DNA of 64,000 nucleotides from Odontesthes bonariensis (taxonomy: Eukaryota; Chordata; Actinopteri; Atheriniformes; Atherinopsidae), in assembly GCF_027942865.1 (NCBI RefSeq), contig NC_134507.1, positions 37,005,711-37,069,710 on the forward strand, in the 5' to 3' direction. The translations under genes were made by a program, and so were the position numbers. Shown here piece after piece: positions 21,870-33,620 of this stretch (the stretch's first letter is position 1; each line of letters begins with the position of its first letter). Below the pieces are notes generated by a model. The model searched no databases. It saw only the letters and a list, made by a program, of their open reading frames with translations, and had not been told where the DNA came from.

Positions 21870-22167
21870 CATTCTGTCTGTGCAAAGGAAATCTTCTTGC
21901 TGTGCCAAGTGACTTCTCGGAGTAGAGTCACCTTATTTGTTGAGACCGTGCCCATGTTCAAAGCTGGAGCGCTAAATTGTTGTTGTTTGAATGGTGCTCA
22001 GTGGAGCGGGCGGGAGTGCAAAGTTGTACCATCTGAAACGGCTGAAGAGTGCTCACTGCAGCGGGTGGGCGGAGGTGCAAAGTGACGCTTTGTAGGCAAA
22101 AAAAGAGCACCGCCACAAGTGCGCATTGTGCCAGGAAGGGCTCTCGGACGTGAAACAGTGGAGGGTT

Positions 22168-22193
22168 ATCGCTTCTCGGCCTTTTGGCTAAGA
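22168..22193 (+). pseudogene. U2 snRNA 5' fragment (nt 1-26), left flank of Keno copy 2
   Basis: Identical 26-nt U2 start ending CTAAGA, then the LINE begins with CTGCGATCGCCTCCTTTGGG, exactly as in copy 1. Confidence 0.93.
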
Positions 22194-22540
22194 CTGCGAT
22201 CGCCTCCTTTGGGTGGACTATTTTATGCCTTTTTGGCATCAAATTTTCTCGCTTTGGAGGTTCTTTTTTGCGTTCGATCAAATTATTCCAAGTCTTTTGT
22301 AGTTGGAGTTCTTTGTATTTAAATTTTCTTGTATTACCCCTTTTTCCCAGGTTTTTGCTTTTTGAAAGAGTTTCAGCTGAAACAGGGTCAGTGTCGGTGT
22401 TCCGTTTTTTTAGAGGAAGGTAAGTATCCATTTTTAGTACCTTTTCATCCACTTTTTACTCTTTTTTTGGGCTTTTAGTGTGATATTTATTATTGTTCTT
22501 TTAAGCATTTCATTTAAAAACTGTTTGTGGTGCCTCCATC

Positions 22541-24552
22541 ATGTCGGCAAACTATGCTGGCATGAGGAGGCACCACAGCGCTAGATTTTTATTTAAAGAA
22601 AAAGAAGGAAAGCTTATAGAGATGTCCAGATTGGACTTCTCTCGGAAGCTAATTCAAAACATATTGAATTTCAAGCCAGACGATTTGAATTGCATCCTGT
22701 CATTGCCTTTTAACAAAGGTTTCGATGTAAGTTTTCGCACTGCAGCTTTGCTGCAGGAGTTTTGGATGAGATTTGGAAATGTGCAAGCCCAGTTTTCTGC
22801 GTTTACTGTTGAGAAACTTACTGACAATACTCTGAAGACAGTAATTGTCAGAATGTTCAATGAAATGGTGAACGCAGAAGATATCTGTATATGGTTGGGA
22901 AGATTCTGCACTGTTAAAGGCCAGGCAATGAAGGTGAGGGATGTTGACGGCATCTGGAACTGCGCCTGGAGGGTGCCCATCCAACAATGGCAAGACCCCC
23001 AGGGCTTCCAGGGCCTGAAACATCTCCCATCAATGATTGTCTTGGGAGAAAACAGAGGCTACATCCACTACCAGGGACAGCCCAAACTCTGCCGCAAATG
23101 TGGGGAGCACGGGCACCTGGTGGAGGCCTGCACGAAGGTGTTTTGTGGCAAATGTAGAGGAATCGGTCACACCTTCGAAGAGTGTACGAATGGCAAAAAG
23201 TGCAATCTCTGTGGAGAATCAAACCACCTCTTCAGAGATTGCCCAAAATCTTTTGCCAACAATTGAAATCCAAAAAAACGCGGGAAGGAAATGGAGGGCA
23301 GACCGAGGCAGTTAACGAGCTACTTGAAACAGCTGGGCTGGAAAATTCAAACTTCCCGCCAAAATCCCTGAATAGTGGACAGCAGTCAGGTGAGGCCGAG
23401 GAGGGGGAGGGGCCTGCTACACCCCCACCAATGGAGAGTTCTGGAGAGGAGGAGGAGGAGGAGGTGGTGCAGGCAGAAGGCGGAGCTAGTTCAGAATGTG
23501 AAGAAGTCCAATCACAGGATGATAGCGACAGTGTTGCCAATTTAGCGACTTTGTCGCTAGATTTAGCGACTTTTGGCCATCTCTGGCAACAAAAAAAATA
23601 ATCTAGCGACTTAGCGACTTTCGGGCTCAATCTGGCTGAATCTAGCGACAATTTAACTTGTTTTGTGAGTGACAAATCAGTTGCCACGCGACACCATACA
23701 AGCCGAGACAGAAGCACTGCAGGACTGCGGCAACCCGGCAAACCGTCATCTCCTGTCAAAACGGCAGTTTCAAGCTAGCTACAACGAGGGTAGGTTCACT
23801 TCCTGTTTTCAAAACAAAAGCACCTTTTTATCGTAATGGCTTTCCCCATGATAAAAGGCAACGGGTATTTTATTTTGTCAAAACAACCGGAAGTGCGTTG
23901 CTCACTGCGGCTAGCTTTAGTAGCGCCGAATTTGTGGGAACAAAATTGTAAATAGCCGGTATTTTGGCAGGTTTTTAACACGTTGGGGATCTAAACGACT
24001 ACTTTCTGGCCTGAAAAGTTTCAAATGTTGCTAAAGTTTACAGAGTTTAGAGCTGAAATCAGCTTCAGGCCGGCTGATTTCGGCTCCGGTAGGAGCGAAA
24101 ATATATGATATGGGCGTGGTTACGTCACTTATGACGTCATGACGCAATCTAGCGACTTCTAGCGACTTTTCAGAGAGCCAATAGCGACTTCTTGTGTTTT
24201 TGTTTTGGCAACACTGGATAGCGAGGATGCCTCCCTCCCCGATGCCCAGCAAACAAAGAGGCTTGCATCAGAATTGTCCTCTGATTCTCCTATAGTCTCA
24301 GAGAAGAGGGGAAGAGCTGGGACTACCTCAGACAGTTCATCTGTGGAGGAGCCCAGAGTCTTCCCCTCCAATTCACCAAATGAGGTCTCTTTTTTAAATG
24401 TAGTTCTGCAATCAACCCCTAGAGACTCAAAGTTTAACAAAACCTTGCAACAGAGGCCAACCCCCAGAGTCCGACCGGGGAATAGAGCTCAACACCCTCG
24501 CCTCTCACCTGTAGAAGTGAAGGAAGAGCTCCATTCACAAGAAATTACATAA
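22541..24552 (+). pseudogene. Keno-like ORF1, copy 2, frameshifted and interrupted
   Basis: Opens as copy 1 and keeps all three CCHC knuckles. A one-base deletion near 23,262 (GCCAACAATTG for GCCAACAAATTG) gives a stop right after DCPKSFANN. The acidic tail is further split by the hAT insertion at 23,529-24,216. The C-terminal stretch resumes at 24,225 ([18 protein letters not shown]) to the usual stop. Confidence 0.88.
23529..24216. mobile_element. non-autonomous hAT-type element in Keno copy 2
   Basis: 688 bp with termini CAGTGTTGCCAA and TTGGCAACACTG and an 8-bp target duplication GATAGCGA at 23,521-23,528 and 24,217-24,224, as hAT elements make. Sub-terminal TAGCGACTTT motifs repeat many times near both ends, typical of hAT transposase-binding sites. 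No coding region. It shares an internal core with the TIR element at 42,278-42,814. Confidence 0.88.
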
Positions 24553-24601
24553 CTGCTTTTAAGACATTTTAAATGTTTTAACCCTCATTTAGTCTTTTAA
24601 G

Positions 24602-27600
24602 ATGTCATACCTGTTGTTTTTAACCATACTCATGACACTCACTCTCTCAACTATTAATGTGAGAAGTGTAAAGTCGAAAGTTAGAGCCCAGAGTGTTTTA
24701 TCCTTTCTTAGTTCTTTTAAGTCAGATGTTCTTTTAATACAGGAATGCGGCCTACCGTTTTTAAAGCACTACAGACAGTGGGAGGAGATGTGGCCACAGA
24801 CATCATTGTGGAGTGGATCCAACCAAAACAAAAATGACGGAGTGGCCATTTTGATCAAAAACCCTCAGGTTCTGGTGAAGGGCAGCACTGTGGTGAGAGA
24901 CGGACGGGCACTTTTAGCACATTTGACTTTTATGGGACAAGATTTTAACCTCTTAAATATTTATGGCTTTAATGAAAAAAATGACCGGTATGACCTTTTA
25001 GAAGACCTGCAGTCCCATATGCTAGGTAGGGCACCACTAGTTTTAGGGGGTGATTTTAACTGTATTTTAAGCAGGAGTGACAGAAAAAGAGCAGGGGAAT
25101 TTTTTAAAGTTGACAAAACATCGGTTTTATTACAGGGCATATGCAAGGATTTTAAACTTCAGGACTGTTTTAGGACCATGCATCCCAGAGAGGAGGGCTT
25201 CACCTGGTTCAGTGGTGGTGGCACCAGAGCCTCTCGTATAGACTACCTTTTTACACGGGACTGCCCACCAACCGATGCTAGATTGACCCCCGTTTTCTTT
25301 TCCGATCACCTGATGCTTTCCTGCACCCTATCACTCTCTTCGGGTGTGACTTCCGGAAGTGGTCTGTGGAAACTAAACTGCTCCCTTTTAGAAGAAAATG
25401 AAATAGTTAGTCAGTACCGGGAGCAGTACCACGAGTGGCAGACCCTTCAAGACTTTTACGATACACGTGCACACTGGTGGGAAATGGTGAAGGAAAAGAC
25501 CCAGACTTTCTTTAGACAGGCAGGTAGGAGAAAAAAGAATAGGGAAAACAGACGCATGATGGGACTGCAGAAGCGACTGCAGCGCTATTTTAAATTAAAC
25601 CAACAAGGGATGGATTTTAATGATGAAATTAAACAAGTGAAAACAGAGATGTCGATTTTAGCAGATATTAAAAGTAAGGGTGTCATTTTAAGAAGCAGGG
25701 AATGAGAAATAGAGGAAGGAGAGAAGTGCACAAGGTATTTTTTTAAGAAAATTGTGAATAAAGGGGGGGCCATTTTAAAGCTAACAAAAGAGAACGGGTG
25801 CACAGTTGATTCAATGGAAGAAATTAAACAAGCTGTTGAACAATTTTATTGTGAATTGTACGAACAAAAACCTGTTGAAATGGACACCATGACAGAAGTT
25901 TTAAATGTCATAGAAAAAACAGTAAAAGACAGTGTGCTTTTAACCCAAGATTTTACAATTTCAGAGTTAAATAAATGTTTTACAAATTTTAAGAAAGGGA
26001 AGTCCCCAGGACAAGATGGACTTCCCTTGGAATTTTATTTGACCTTTTGGGATATTTTAGCACCTGACTTGTTTACTGTTTTTATGGAATTTGAGCAACT
26101 TGAGCGACTTCCTGACAGTTTTAGAGCAGGGATAGTGACTCTTCTTCACAAAAAAAAAGACAAGACTGACTTGAAGAATTGGAGACCGATTACACTTTTA
26201 AACTTTGACTGTAAACTTTTTAGTAAACTTTTAGCCTCACGTATGTCCTTGTTTTTAGAAGACCTGATTCACCCGGATCAAGCCTGTGCCATCCCGGGGA
26301 GGAAGATAACCGACAGCCTCGTACTGATCCGAGACACCATCTGTTATGCGAGAGACAGAAACATTCGGCTAGCAGTCCTAAATTTAGACTTTGAGAAAGC
26401 CTTTGATCGGGTCTCGCACCAGTACCTTTTCCAGGTACTGCCAAAAATGGGGTTCCCAGAAAGGTTTATAGCTTGGGTGGGTCTGCTGTACCGGGGCATT
26501 ACCAGCAAATTCCTTGTTAACGGGCATCTGACAAAAGCAGTAAACATCCACTGCGGTGTCCGTCAGGGTTGTCCGTTATCTGCCCTCCTCTACATCATCT
26601 GTGTGGAACCACTGGCACAGAGCTTGAGAAGGGACCACCGAATCAATGGGGTGAGAGTCCCGGGGAGCGGGGGACTATCGACAAAGTGTGTTTTATATAT
26701 GGACGACGAGAACATTTCATGTACAGACCTAATATCCATCAATAGGACTCTGGACTTGACTGACTGGTATGGACGGGCCTCTGGGGCAAAACTAAACAGA
26801 AACAAGACCCAAGCCCAATTTTACGGGCCATGGACAGCGACTGAGACTGCAGGACTCCCCGTGACTATAACCCAGACAAAACAGAAAATACTGGGGATTA
26901 ATTTTGACAAGGAAGGGGGAGGGACATCAAACTGGCCAGACGTGGTAGGGAAAGTAAAGCAAAGACTAGGATACTGGGGACTTAGAGGACTGACCATTGA
27001 AGGAAAGGTTTTAATCATCAAAGCCGTGATTTTACCTTTGCTTTTACTAATCAGTTCTGTTTTTATCCCACCTAGAAAAGTGCTTTTAGACCTGGACCGA
27101 GCCATTTTTTATTTTCTGTGGGGCTCCAAGTGGGAAAGACTGAGGAGAGATGTAATGAAGAAACAAAAAGAGAAAGGAGGAAAAGGAGTGCCTAATTTTT
27201 ACTTGTTTTTAGGAAGCAGATACACTACACTGCACATCCTACAGGCCACAGACCCATCCGGAAACCCCAAAACTAAAGCAATGACACGATTCTGGATGGG
27301 TTCTTACCTCAGAAGACTGAAGATTTTACCCACCGACCTAAAAGTGCCTGTGTCTTTTAGCCTGCCACCATCCTATGCTTTTATCCAGACGTTCTTAAAG
27401 CATTTTAACTTGGAGGCAGAGGAGTTGCATGTTTTAAAAAATCACCGCTCTTTGATTTCTGTTGTGCAGGAGCGGGAACCAGTGAGTCCAGTGCGTGGGC
27501 TCGCGTTCGGCGAGCCCTCAACAGTTTGGTGCAACGTCAACCATTCCGCTCTCCCAAACAGACTCCGGGACCTGTTGTGGATGGTGGCTCATGAGATCCT

Positions 27601-28132
27601 CCCAGTCAGGTCCGTTATGCACTCCCGGGGCATGTCAGCGATCTCAATCTGCCCGCGACCTGGTTGTGGCGCGCCCGAGTCGGTGAGGCACCTGTTCTGG
27701 GAGTGCAGCGCTGCTGCAGACCAGTGGGCAACAGCCGGCTCCTTGCAATTCCCGTACTTGCCAGCAAGGGAGGTCCTCACAGCACAACTCGTGCTCTATG
27801 GGGTGAGCCAAACAAAAATGAAAAATAATGACTTTGCCAAGCAGTGGCTCACCCTAGCCGCCATGAAAGACGCCATGTGGACCTCCAGGAACTTGCTGGT
27901 GAGGAAGCGCATGCAGATCCCCCCCGTGGCTGTGATCCGGATGGCCGCAGCGGCGGCTCAAGCGGCCGGAGCTGCAGGCGGCGGGCCTAGGACACATCCA
28001 CAAAGAAGAATCGCCTCTGTGCCCATTCGGATGAAGGAGCCGGAGCTACACACAAAAAGGTCAAAGCAGCGACGGCCTGGCTCTCCGGGTGAGGCAGGTG
28101 GGAAGGAGCAACAGGGTGGGGATCTCCTCTGA
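24602..28132 (+). pseudogene. Keno-like ORF2 (endonuclease-RT), copy 2, one in-frame stop
   Basis: Same architecture as copy 1: endonuclease GGDFN and SDH, RT with YMDD, C-terminal [19 protein letters not shown]. The position that is a stop in copy 1 reads CAA here. Instead a TGA at 25,703-25,705 replaces CGA (GGAATGAGAA for GGAACGAGAA), a CpG transition. YMDDVNIL has become YMDDENIS. Each copy therefore has one private nonsense change. Confidence 0.9.
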
Positions 28133-28515
28133 GCACCACGACAGGATCCCGAGAGACCTACTGTTTGGGGGAGCGAAATGAGTTTCCCTGGGTAGGGACT
28201 CACTGCGCTCCTGCACAAAAAATGGACTTGGAAGAGAGCATTTTAACTAATGCACTCCTTTTTAAAGACACTCAATACAAACTGCTACTCGCATGAGAAC
28301 TACTTCACATGTAGCTTTTACATTAGACGACATTGACTTTATCTGTAATATCCCATGAAAAACTTGTTTTATTGTTGTTGTTTTAAATGTGGTTATACAG
28401 ATTACACTTATTTATTGATGTTTTTATTCATAGGTAAAACAAATGTCTTAAATATGAAGTTTTTGTGAAAATGTGATGTATTAGTGTCAATAAATTTTTT
28501 TCAAAAGAAAAAAAA

Positions 28516-28666
28516 ATCTGTTCTTATCAGTTTAATATCTGATACGTCCACTATATGAGGACTACATATTAAATGGATTTTTAGGCACAGGGGTTAAAAA
28601 AGGGGCTTGCTCCGTTCACTCCACGCATCGTCCCGGTACTGCAGTGCCGCCGGGAACGGTCCACTC
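28516..28666 (+). pseudogene. U2 snRNA 3' fragment (nt 38-188), right flank of copy 2
   Basis: Resumes at the same U2 base as copy 1. It has a few private changes (CATCGTCCCGG, ACGGTCCACTC), fitting relaxed selection on a broken gene. Confidence 0.9.
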
Positions 28667-29033
28667 TTCCCAACTCTTGTGAAATAACAAAACCAGCTGT
28701 ACATGGTGGTAGTTTCAGGGAGCCATTGTATTCTGACTTCTAAAATGGAACTATAATCTTTAGAAAAGACGCAGTTTATGAGCACCTCGTGGGATTGAGC
28801 TTCCCTGGTTTCTCTGTATGACCATGAACACCAAACTACACACAGAGAACAGAGGAGCTTGACAGACACACACTAAGTTATCTGAGAGTCCCATTTTCAG
28901 CTGCAGAGAACAATCACATCAGGGAAGTCGACGTGCAGGCTCAACATCAGCCTCTCAAGCCAACTCTCTGGTAAAATAGGGGCAACGTATGGTTCCAGCA
29001 CCTATGTAACACATATTTGTCACGGGGACTGTG

Positions 29034-29151
29034 GCTTACGGCCACACCGCCCTGAACACGCCCGATCTCGTCCGAACTCGGAAGCCAAGCAGGGTCGGGC
29101 CTGGTTAGTGCTTGGATGGGAGACCGCTTGGGAATACCAGGTGCTGTAAGC
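29034..29151 (+). rRNA. 5S rRNA, unit 3
   Basis: Full 5S with GTTAGTGCTTGG near box C. A run of seven T follows. Only 44 bp later the tandem unit is cut off at about 29,195, where unrelated sequence begins. Confidence 0.92.
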
Positions 29152-29297
29152 ATTTTTTTCTCTTCTCTCTGCATGTCTTTTGTTGAAACATCTGTTTTGA
29201 CACAGATTTCTGAATAATATGCATCCTATTCTAATACAAAGATTTTATACTAGTCTCATGCCATTACTACATGGAACAATTTACTATTAATATCCTA

Positions 29298-29403
29298 TAG
29301 TTATACAGATTTATAACTACAGTAATGCGATCGTGTCAGCCTCTGTGCTTTTTTCCCCTCTATAACTTGTAAACTAAACAACTGGTTATACTATACAGGC
29401 AGG

Positions 29404-29408
<5 letters not shown>
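29298..29408. repeat. 110-bp sequence shared with 62,670-62,780
   Basis: TAGTTATACAGATTTATAAC through GGCAGGCTGTGTG, followed by a TG microsatellite, is repeated in the same plus-strand orientation at 62,670 with one visible base change (GCGATCG against GCAATCG). Here it precedes the first exon of the gene fragment. At 62,670 it lies inside an intron of a gene read from the other strand. Confidence 0.85.
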
Positions 29409-29453
<45 letters not shown>

Positions 29454-29457
29454 ACAG

Positions 29458-31405
29458 AAGCAAATGGATCCTCTGATGCCTGTGCTGTCCATCCTGGACA
29501 CAAGCTTTCCTAAGGACAGGCAGCAGTGTGTGCTTGGGATGACCAAGGAGGCCAAGGACGTCCTTCAGGCACATGCACGGGACCGTGAGACAGTGGACAG
29601 TAGGCTGAGAGACTCAGACAAGGCTTACAAAGAAGGTGAGAAGAGTGCATGCACAACCCTGTGCTTACAACTGCACTACTGTCTAGACATGATTACTTTA
29701 ATTTTGTTCCCCCTTATTTATCTGTCTACAGCTTTGAAGAAATGTCAGATCGTCACACCCTCTCCAACTGAGGCGCAAGTCCTGGGGCAGCTGGTGATGA
29801 CCTTTGGCCAGTACACCAGCAAGAGCTTCAAGTGGCTGGTCGAGAATGATGTCGGCTACTGTAAATAGTAAGTGATCATCATGTGAATAGTGTTATAAGT
29901 TAATAGTACTGTATCACTATTTTACATTACTATGCCATTTCAGCATCGTCGACCGCCACATGAAGGAGATGAGGCACCCTGAGAAGAGGAAGACCATCAA
30001 CGACGAGTGGCTGAAGGAGCAGCTGGTCAAGTACGCGCACCTCTTCACCACCGTCTCGTGCCACCTGGAGGTGAATGTGGACCGGGCCATCTATGGACAG
30101 GGGAGGTTCAAGTCGTTCACCTACCTGGAGATGTGGCAGTGGTACAGCCTGCACAAGAGGCTCCTGGCGGATCCTCAGGCTGGCAGCGACGCTGAGAGGA
30201 AGAGGGCGCAGGAGGCCTACACGTCGGTGACGCAGTGGCTCATCATGAAGGAGGATGACATCAATTCAAAGGCCCTGAAGAGGTTCAGAAAGTACATTCT
30301 GGACAAGGAGGTATGTGTGCAGGTGAACATGTGTATAAAGGAATAACATAACAAATGTATTCAGCAAAACTGAAATGTAATATTCCTCCTAATACCTCAG
30401 CAGGGTGTAGCCACTCCTTCCACCGCGTCTGCTTCCTCCAGCAAGCCCCCAGCAGCATCTGCAGCAGCAGCAGCAGCAGCACCACCACCCACCACCAGCA
30501 AGGCCCCTCCATCACCTCCTCCTCCTGCACCTCCCTCCATCACCAGCAAGGCTCGTCCATCAGTCACACCTACCTCCACCACAAAGCCCCCTTCAGCACC
30601 AGCAGCAGCAGCAGCATCCCCCACCTCCACCGCGAAGCCGAAGAAGGCCTCCTCCAAGTCGGCTGCCCCAACACCCCGTGCAGCTGTGCCTACCTCTTCA
30701 CCGGTACCCTCATTCTTTGCGCCCCGTCCATCAGCCACCACTGCCAGCTCAGCAGACCCCAGCTGGGAAGACGACGCTCTGCTTGTGGAGGCTCTGTCCA
30801 CCTACGAAACACAAGGTACATATTCATTTAACACAAGTTGTATTAGTTTACTGGCTAATAGCACACAGATCATGCATGTCACATCCAGTGGGCTGCTGTA
30901 ATGAAAAGCCTCATTCCACAGTGTGGATATACTATAATCAATGTGTTTTGGGTTTTTTTGTATTTACAGAGAGCCAGTCACAGGAGGCAGTTGGTGGTGA
31001 AGACGCCATCCTGTTTGAAGGATGGCACAAATCCTGGGAGGCTGAGGACAGCGGGCTGCCCGAGCAAGACATTAAGTGGCTGAAGGAGGATGAGGAGAGG
31101 GGGCTCTTTCTGAAGCCGCGGCCCTTCTCTGACATGTACGGCAGGAATAGGTGGAGGAAGGTCCTGAAGAGTGAAAAGATGTGGTTCCACCCTCCCGAGA
31201 TGCCCGGTGTGGTGGATGGCAGCACTGTCCCCGTGGCAGACAGTTTCTTCCGACACCGCGTCTTCTTCTGGAGGCCAGTTGGTGTGTGGCGCTACAGCGT
31301 CCGCTGCACCGAGCCCGGCTGTCCTGCCAAGGACAACCCGAAGGCTTTCCTGTACCGCTGTGGCTACGGCAACACGGTGAGGCCCATCTGTGACATCAAC
31401 GGCTG
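29458..31405 (+). pseudogene. 5' half of a Dada-type transposase gene (spliced)
   Basis: Five exons with clean GT-AG signals: 29,458-29,635 (MDPLMPVLSILDTSF), 29,732-29,867 (AQVLGQLVMTFGQYTSKSFK), 29,944-30,310 (IVDRHMKEMRHPEKRKTIND), about 30,404-30,815 (a Pro/Ser/Ala-rich linker) and 30,970-31,405. The last ends in a zinc-binding-like stretch (YSVRCTEPGCPAKDNP, then LYRCGYGNTVRPICDINGW) and a donor GTAAATG, with no later exon found before the U1 block. The exon at the right edge of the window begins at just the kind of place where this one stops (KAARGGESGPMGRWLAWDD), so I infer both come from one family and this copy lost its catalytic half. I infer no function beyond that. Alternative: a separate host multigene family with this N-terminal domain. 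Confidence 0.6.
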
Positions 31406-31409
31406 GTAA

Positions 31410-32612
31410 ATGACTGATACTGAGGCCCGGTGACTGATCTTGACTTGTCTGAACTTTTTTTTTCTCTTATCTTTGATGTCCCTATGTTGTTGTTTGTGTA
31501 TATAGTTTCCTGATTGCACTCCTACATGCACATGTATATAGTTCTCATTTGTATTGTTCACTTACACTTGATTTCTTGTTTGTTCCCATATCTGCTGTTG
31601 CACATGGCTCTCTCTCCTGTCTGCCCACTGCTCCTGGTCAGTCTGTCTGTCTCTGTCTCACACACACACACTCTCCCTCCACCTCCACCTCCACCTCACC
31701 CCCCCCCCCCCCCCTCTCTCTCTCTCTCTCTCCCCCTCACACACTTAATTTCAAATGTCTTGTCATGAAAAATGTGCACTATATATGTCTTAACTTTGTT
31801 TACTAAATGAGAATGCACTTGAATAAATGCACTTCAGCCCTTAAAGTGCCTTGAATCGCAGTAGCAGTGTGTTGTGTCATTTCCAAGTCAACACTTTCAA
31901 TGTTCTCCTTCAATCTATTCATTATAATGTAACCTACCAGTAATTATAATCATTCATGATATACCATCATCTGTAATAATAAACACATGAACAGCATACA
32001 ACTGTGAAGAAATAAAAAAAGTTTATTGAATTAATAGACAATGTTGAAGAGGTAACAGTGTGTCATTTCCCCCATAATCAATGTCTCCATCACCATGTAG
32101 GCCTCAAACCAGCGGGTCGACCAATGGGAAGACAAAAATAAGAGCTTTAGAGGTTTTGTTTACATTCACATCCAAATGTTTCTGAAAATAGCCACACCAA
32201 TTAGTCTCATGTCTTTTTTTAACCACCTTTTTCTTTTTTTCATACAATACCAAGTACCAGCTGGTGGGTGAAAATTAATAAATCACTCAAATGAAGTGAT
32301 CAATAGACAGCAATGCAAGCATTAAAACACGATTCAATGTCCAACACTCCCAATTAGACAAAACACTTGTATAAAACGATCATTTAAGTCGTATTTTGTA
32401 CATTTCCCTAGATTCACCCTGCCACAACACTTCACCACATGGCCTGGCAGCTTTTGACAGCTAATTGACCAATAGTACAGCATGCCCATGATTTCCCATC
32501 CCTCCCTCTCCATGGATTTGATTGACAAATCTTTTACCCAATAATATGCCTTATTTGTCCTAAAGTCTAAATCCAATTTTGCACTTTGTACGAGCTGAGG
32601 GCCATGCCAAGG
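31410..32612. other. non-coding, microsatellites, ends at U1 breakpoint
   Basis: Holds CA, CCTCCA, C and CT runs at 31,655-31,735 and an AATAAA at 31,822. On the minus strand at 32,040-32,155 a short open stretch (SSHWSTRWFEAYMVMETLIM) looks protein-like but was not identified. At about 32,612 the sequence switches abruptly to the inverted U1 3' flank. Confidence 0.45.
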
Positions 32613-32636
32613 GATATTCACGTTATACAGTCAAAT

Positions 32637-32800
32637 CAGGGGAGAGCGCGAACGCAGTCCCCCACTACCAGAAATTATGCAGTCGAGATTCCCACATTTG
32701 GGGAATTCGCAAGGGTCAGTACAGCCGGTGTGCAATGGCTGAGCCTCGTCCTGGGTGAACCACCTTCTTGATCATGGTATCTCCCCTGCCAGGTAAGTAT
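32637..32800 (-). ncRNA. RNU1: U1 spliceosomal snRNA, inverted copy, intact
   Basis: Minus strand: ATACTTACCTGGCAGGGGAG (5' splice-site pairing region) through GACTGCGTTCGCGCTCTCCC to CTG, 164 nt, the vertebrate U1 length. The CACCG core at 32,856-32,860 is 60 bp upstream. Its downstream flank matches the main array for only some 25 bp before the breakpoint. Confidence 0.93.
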
Positions 32801-33016
32801 GAGTTGGAACTGTCAGAGGCTGACACCTCTTTTCCAGGTGCCTCACTCGGCCGGACGGTGCAGCAAATTCAACTGTCTGCAGTGCCATGCCAGCAGCTAA
32901 CCTGAATCTGAAAAGCTTGCAGATTAAAACAGTCCGGCTTTTCTTCATCTTTCTGATCTTCTAGATGATAAAATAAAGCATTTCAGGTGGTTTAGTTCAT
33001 AAAATTAAGCATTTAA

Positions 33017-33433
33017 AGCTGCAGTCGGCAAGTTTTCAAAATTCCGAGTCTAAAGTCGGAAAATTCGAACTGATACAACTTTCAGGTCCCTCCCCCAACC
33101 TCTAACAAGCTCCGAATTGCCCCCCAAACCCCTCCCCCTCTGTGGACGAGGTTGTGCACGTGAGTTCACACCAGTTTGAGCGCACACAAGCTGGGGCAGA
33201 CTCACGCTCAGCAGCGTGTGCACAAGCTGTGATTGACAGGTAGGATTCCTCCACCCTAACTTGATTGGTTAAAAAACAGCCGGGAGCGCTCGGTTTTTGT
33301 AAGCATGATTACAGGCTTCAGAGGGAGCTACAGATTTCGTTATTTCTCCTAAACAGACTATTTAATATTCTACTTCCAGAATCCCATGACAGTTCAAGCT
33401 AATATGACTAAAAAAAAGTTGCCGACTGCCGCT
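33017..33433. mobile_element. MITE with TTAA target duplication (piggyBac-like)
   Basis: Bounded by TTAA at 33,013-33,016 and 33,434-33,437. Inverted termini AAGCTGCAGTCGGCAAGTTTT on the left and the complement of AAAAGTTGCCGACTGCCGCT on the right. About 417 bp, no coding region. TTAA duplication suggests the piggyBac superfamily. Confidence 0.75.
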
Positions 33434-33582
33434 TTAAGGTGGTTTAGTTGATAAAACGAAGTACTTGAGATGGTTAAATCCATGAAAATGAAACATTTGA
33501 TGTGGTTTTGTTGATAAAATAAAGCATTTCAGGTGGTTTAGTTGATCAAATTAGGCATTTCAGGTGGTTTAGTTGATAAAAT

Positions 33583-33620
33583 GAAGTACTTGAGGTGGAT
33601 TAAACCACCTCAAGTACTTC
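33583..33620. repeat. perfect 16-bp-arm palindrome next to U5, copy A
   Basis: GAAGTACTTGAGGTGG, six bases, then CCACCTCAAGTACTTC. The right arm abuts the 3' end of the inverted U5. The same 38 bp recurs at 34,464-34,501. Confidence 0.85.

Larger units (their letters stand above)
22194..28515 (+). mobile_element. Keno-like Tx1-clade LINE, copy 2, with nested hAT element
   Basis: Same junctions to U2 as copy 1. Subtracting the 688-bp nested element and its duplication leaves about 5.6 kb. ORF1 and ORF2 are both present but broken (see separate entries). Divergence from copy 1 is only a few per cent, so the two insertions are recent or have been spread by unit duplication. Confidence 0.9.

Noticed and set aside
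30397-30801. Minus-strand Ala/Gly-rich 134-aa frame
   Set aside because: Antisense of the Pro/Ser/Ala-rich exon of the plus-strand gene fragment.
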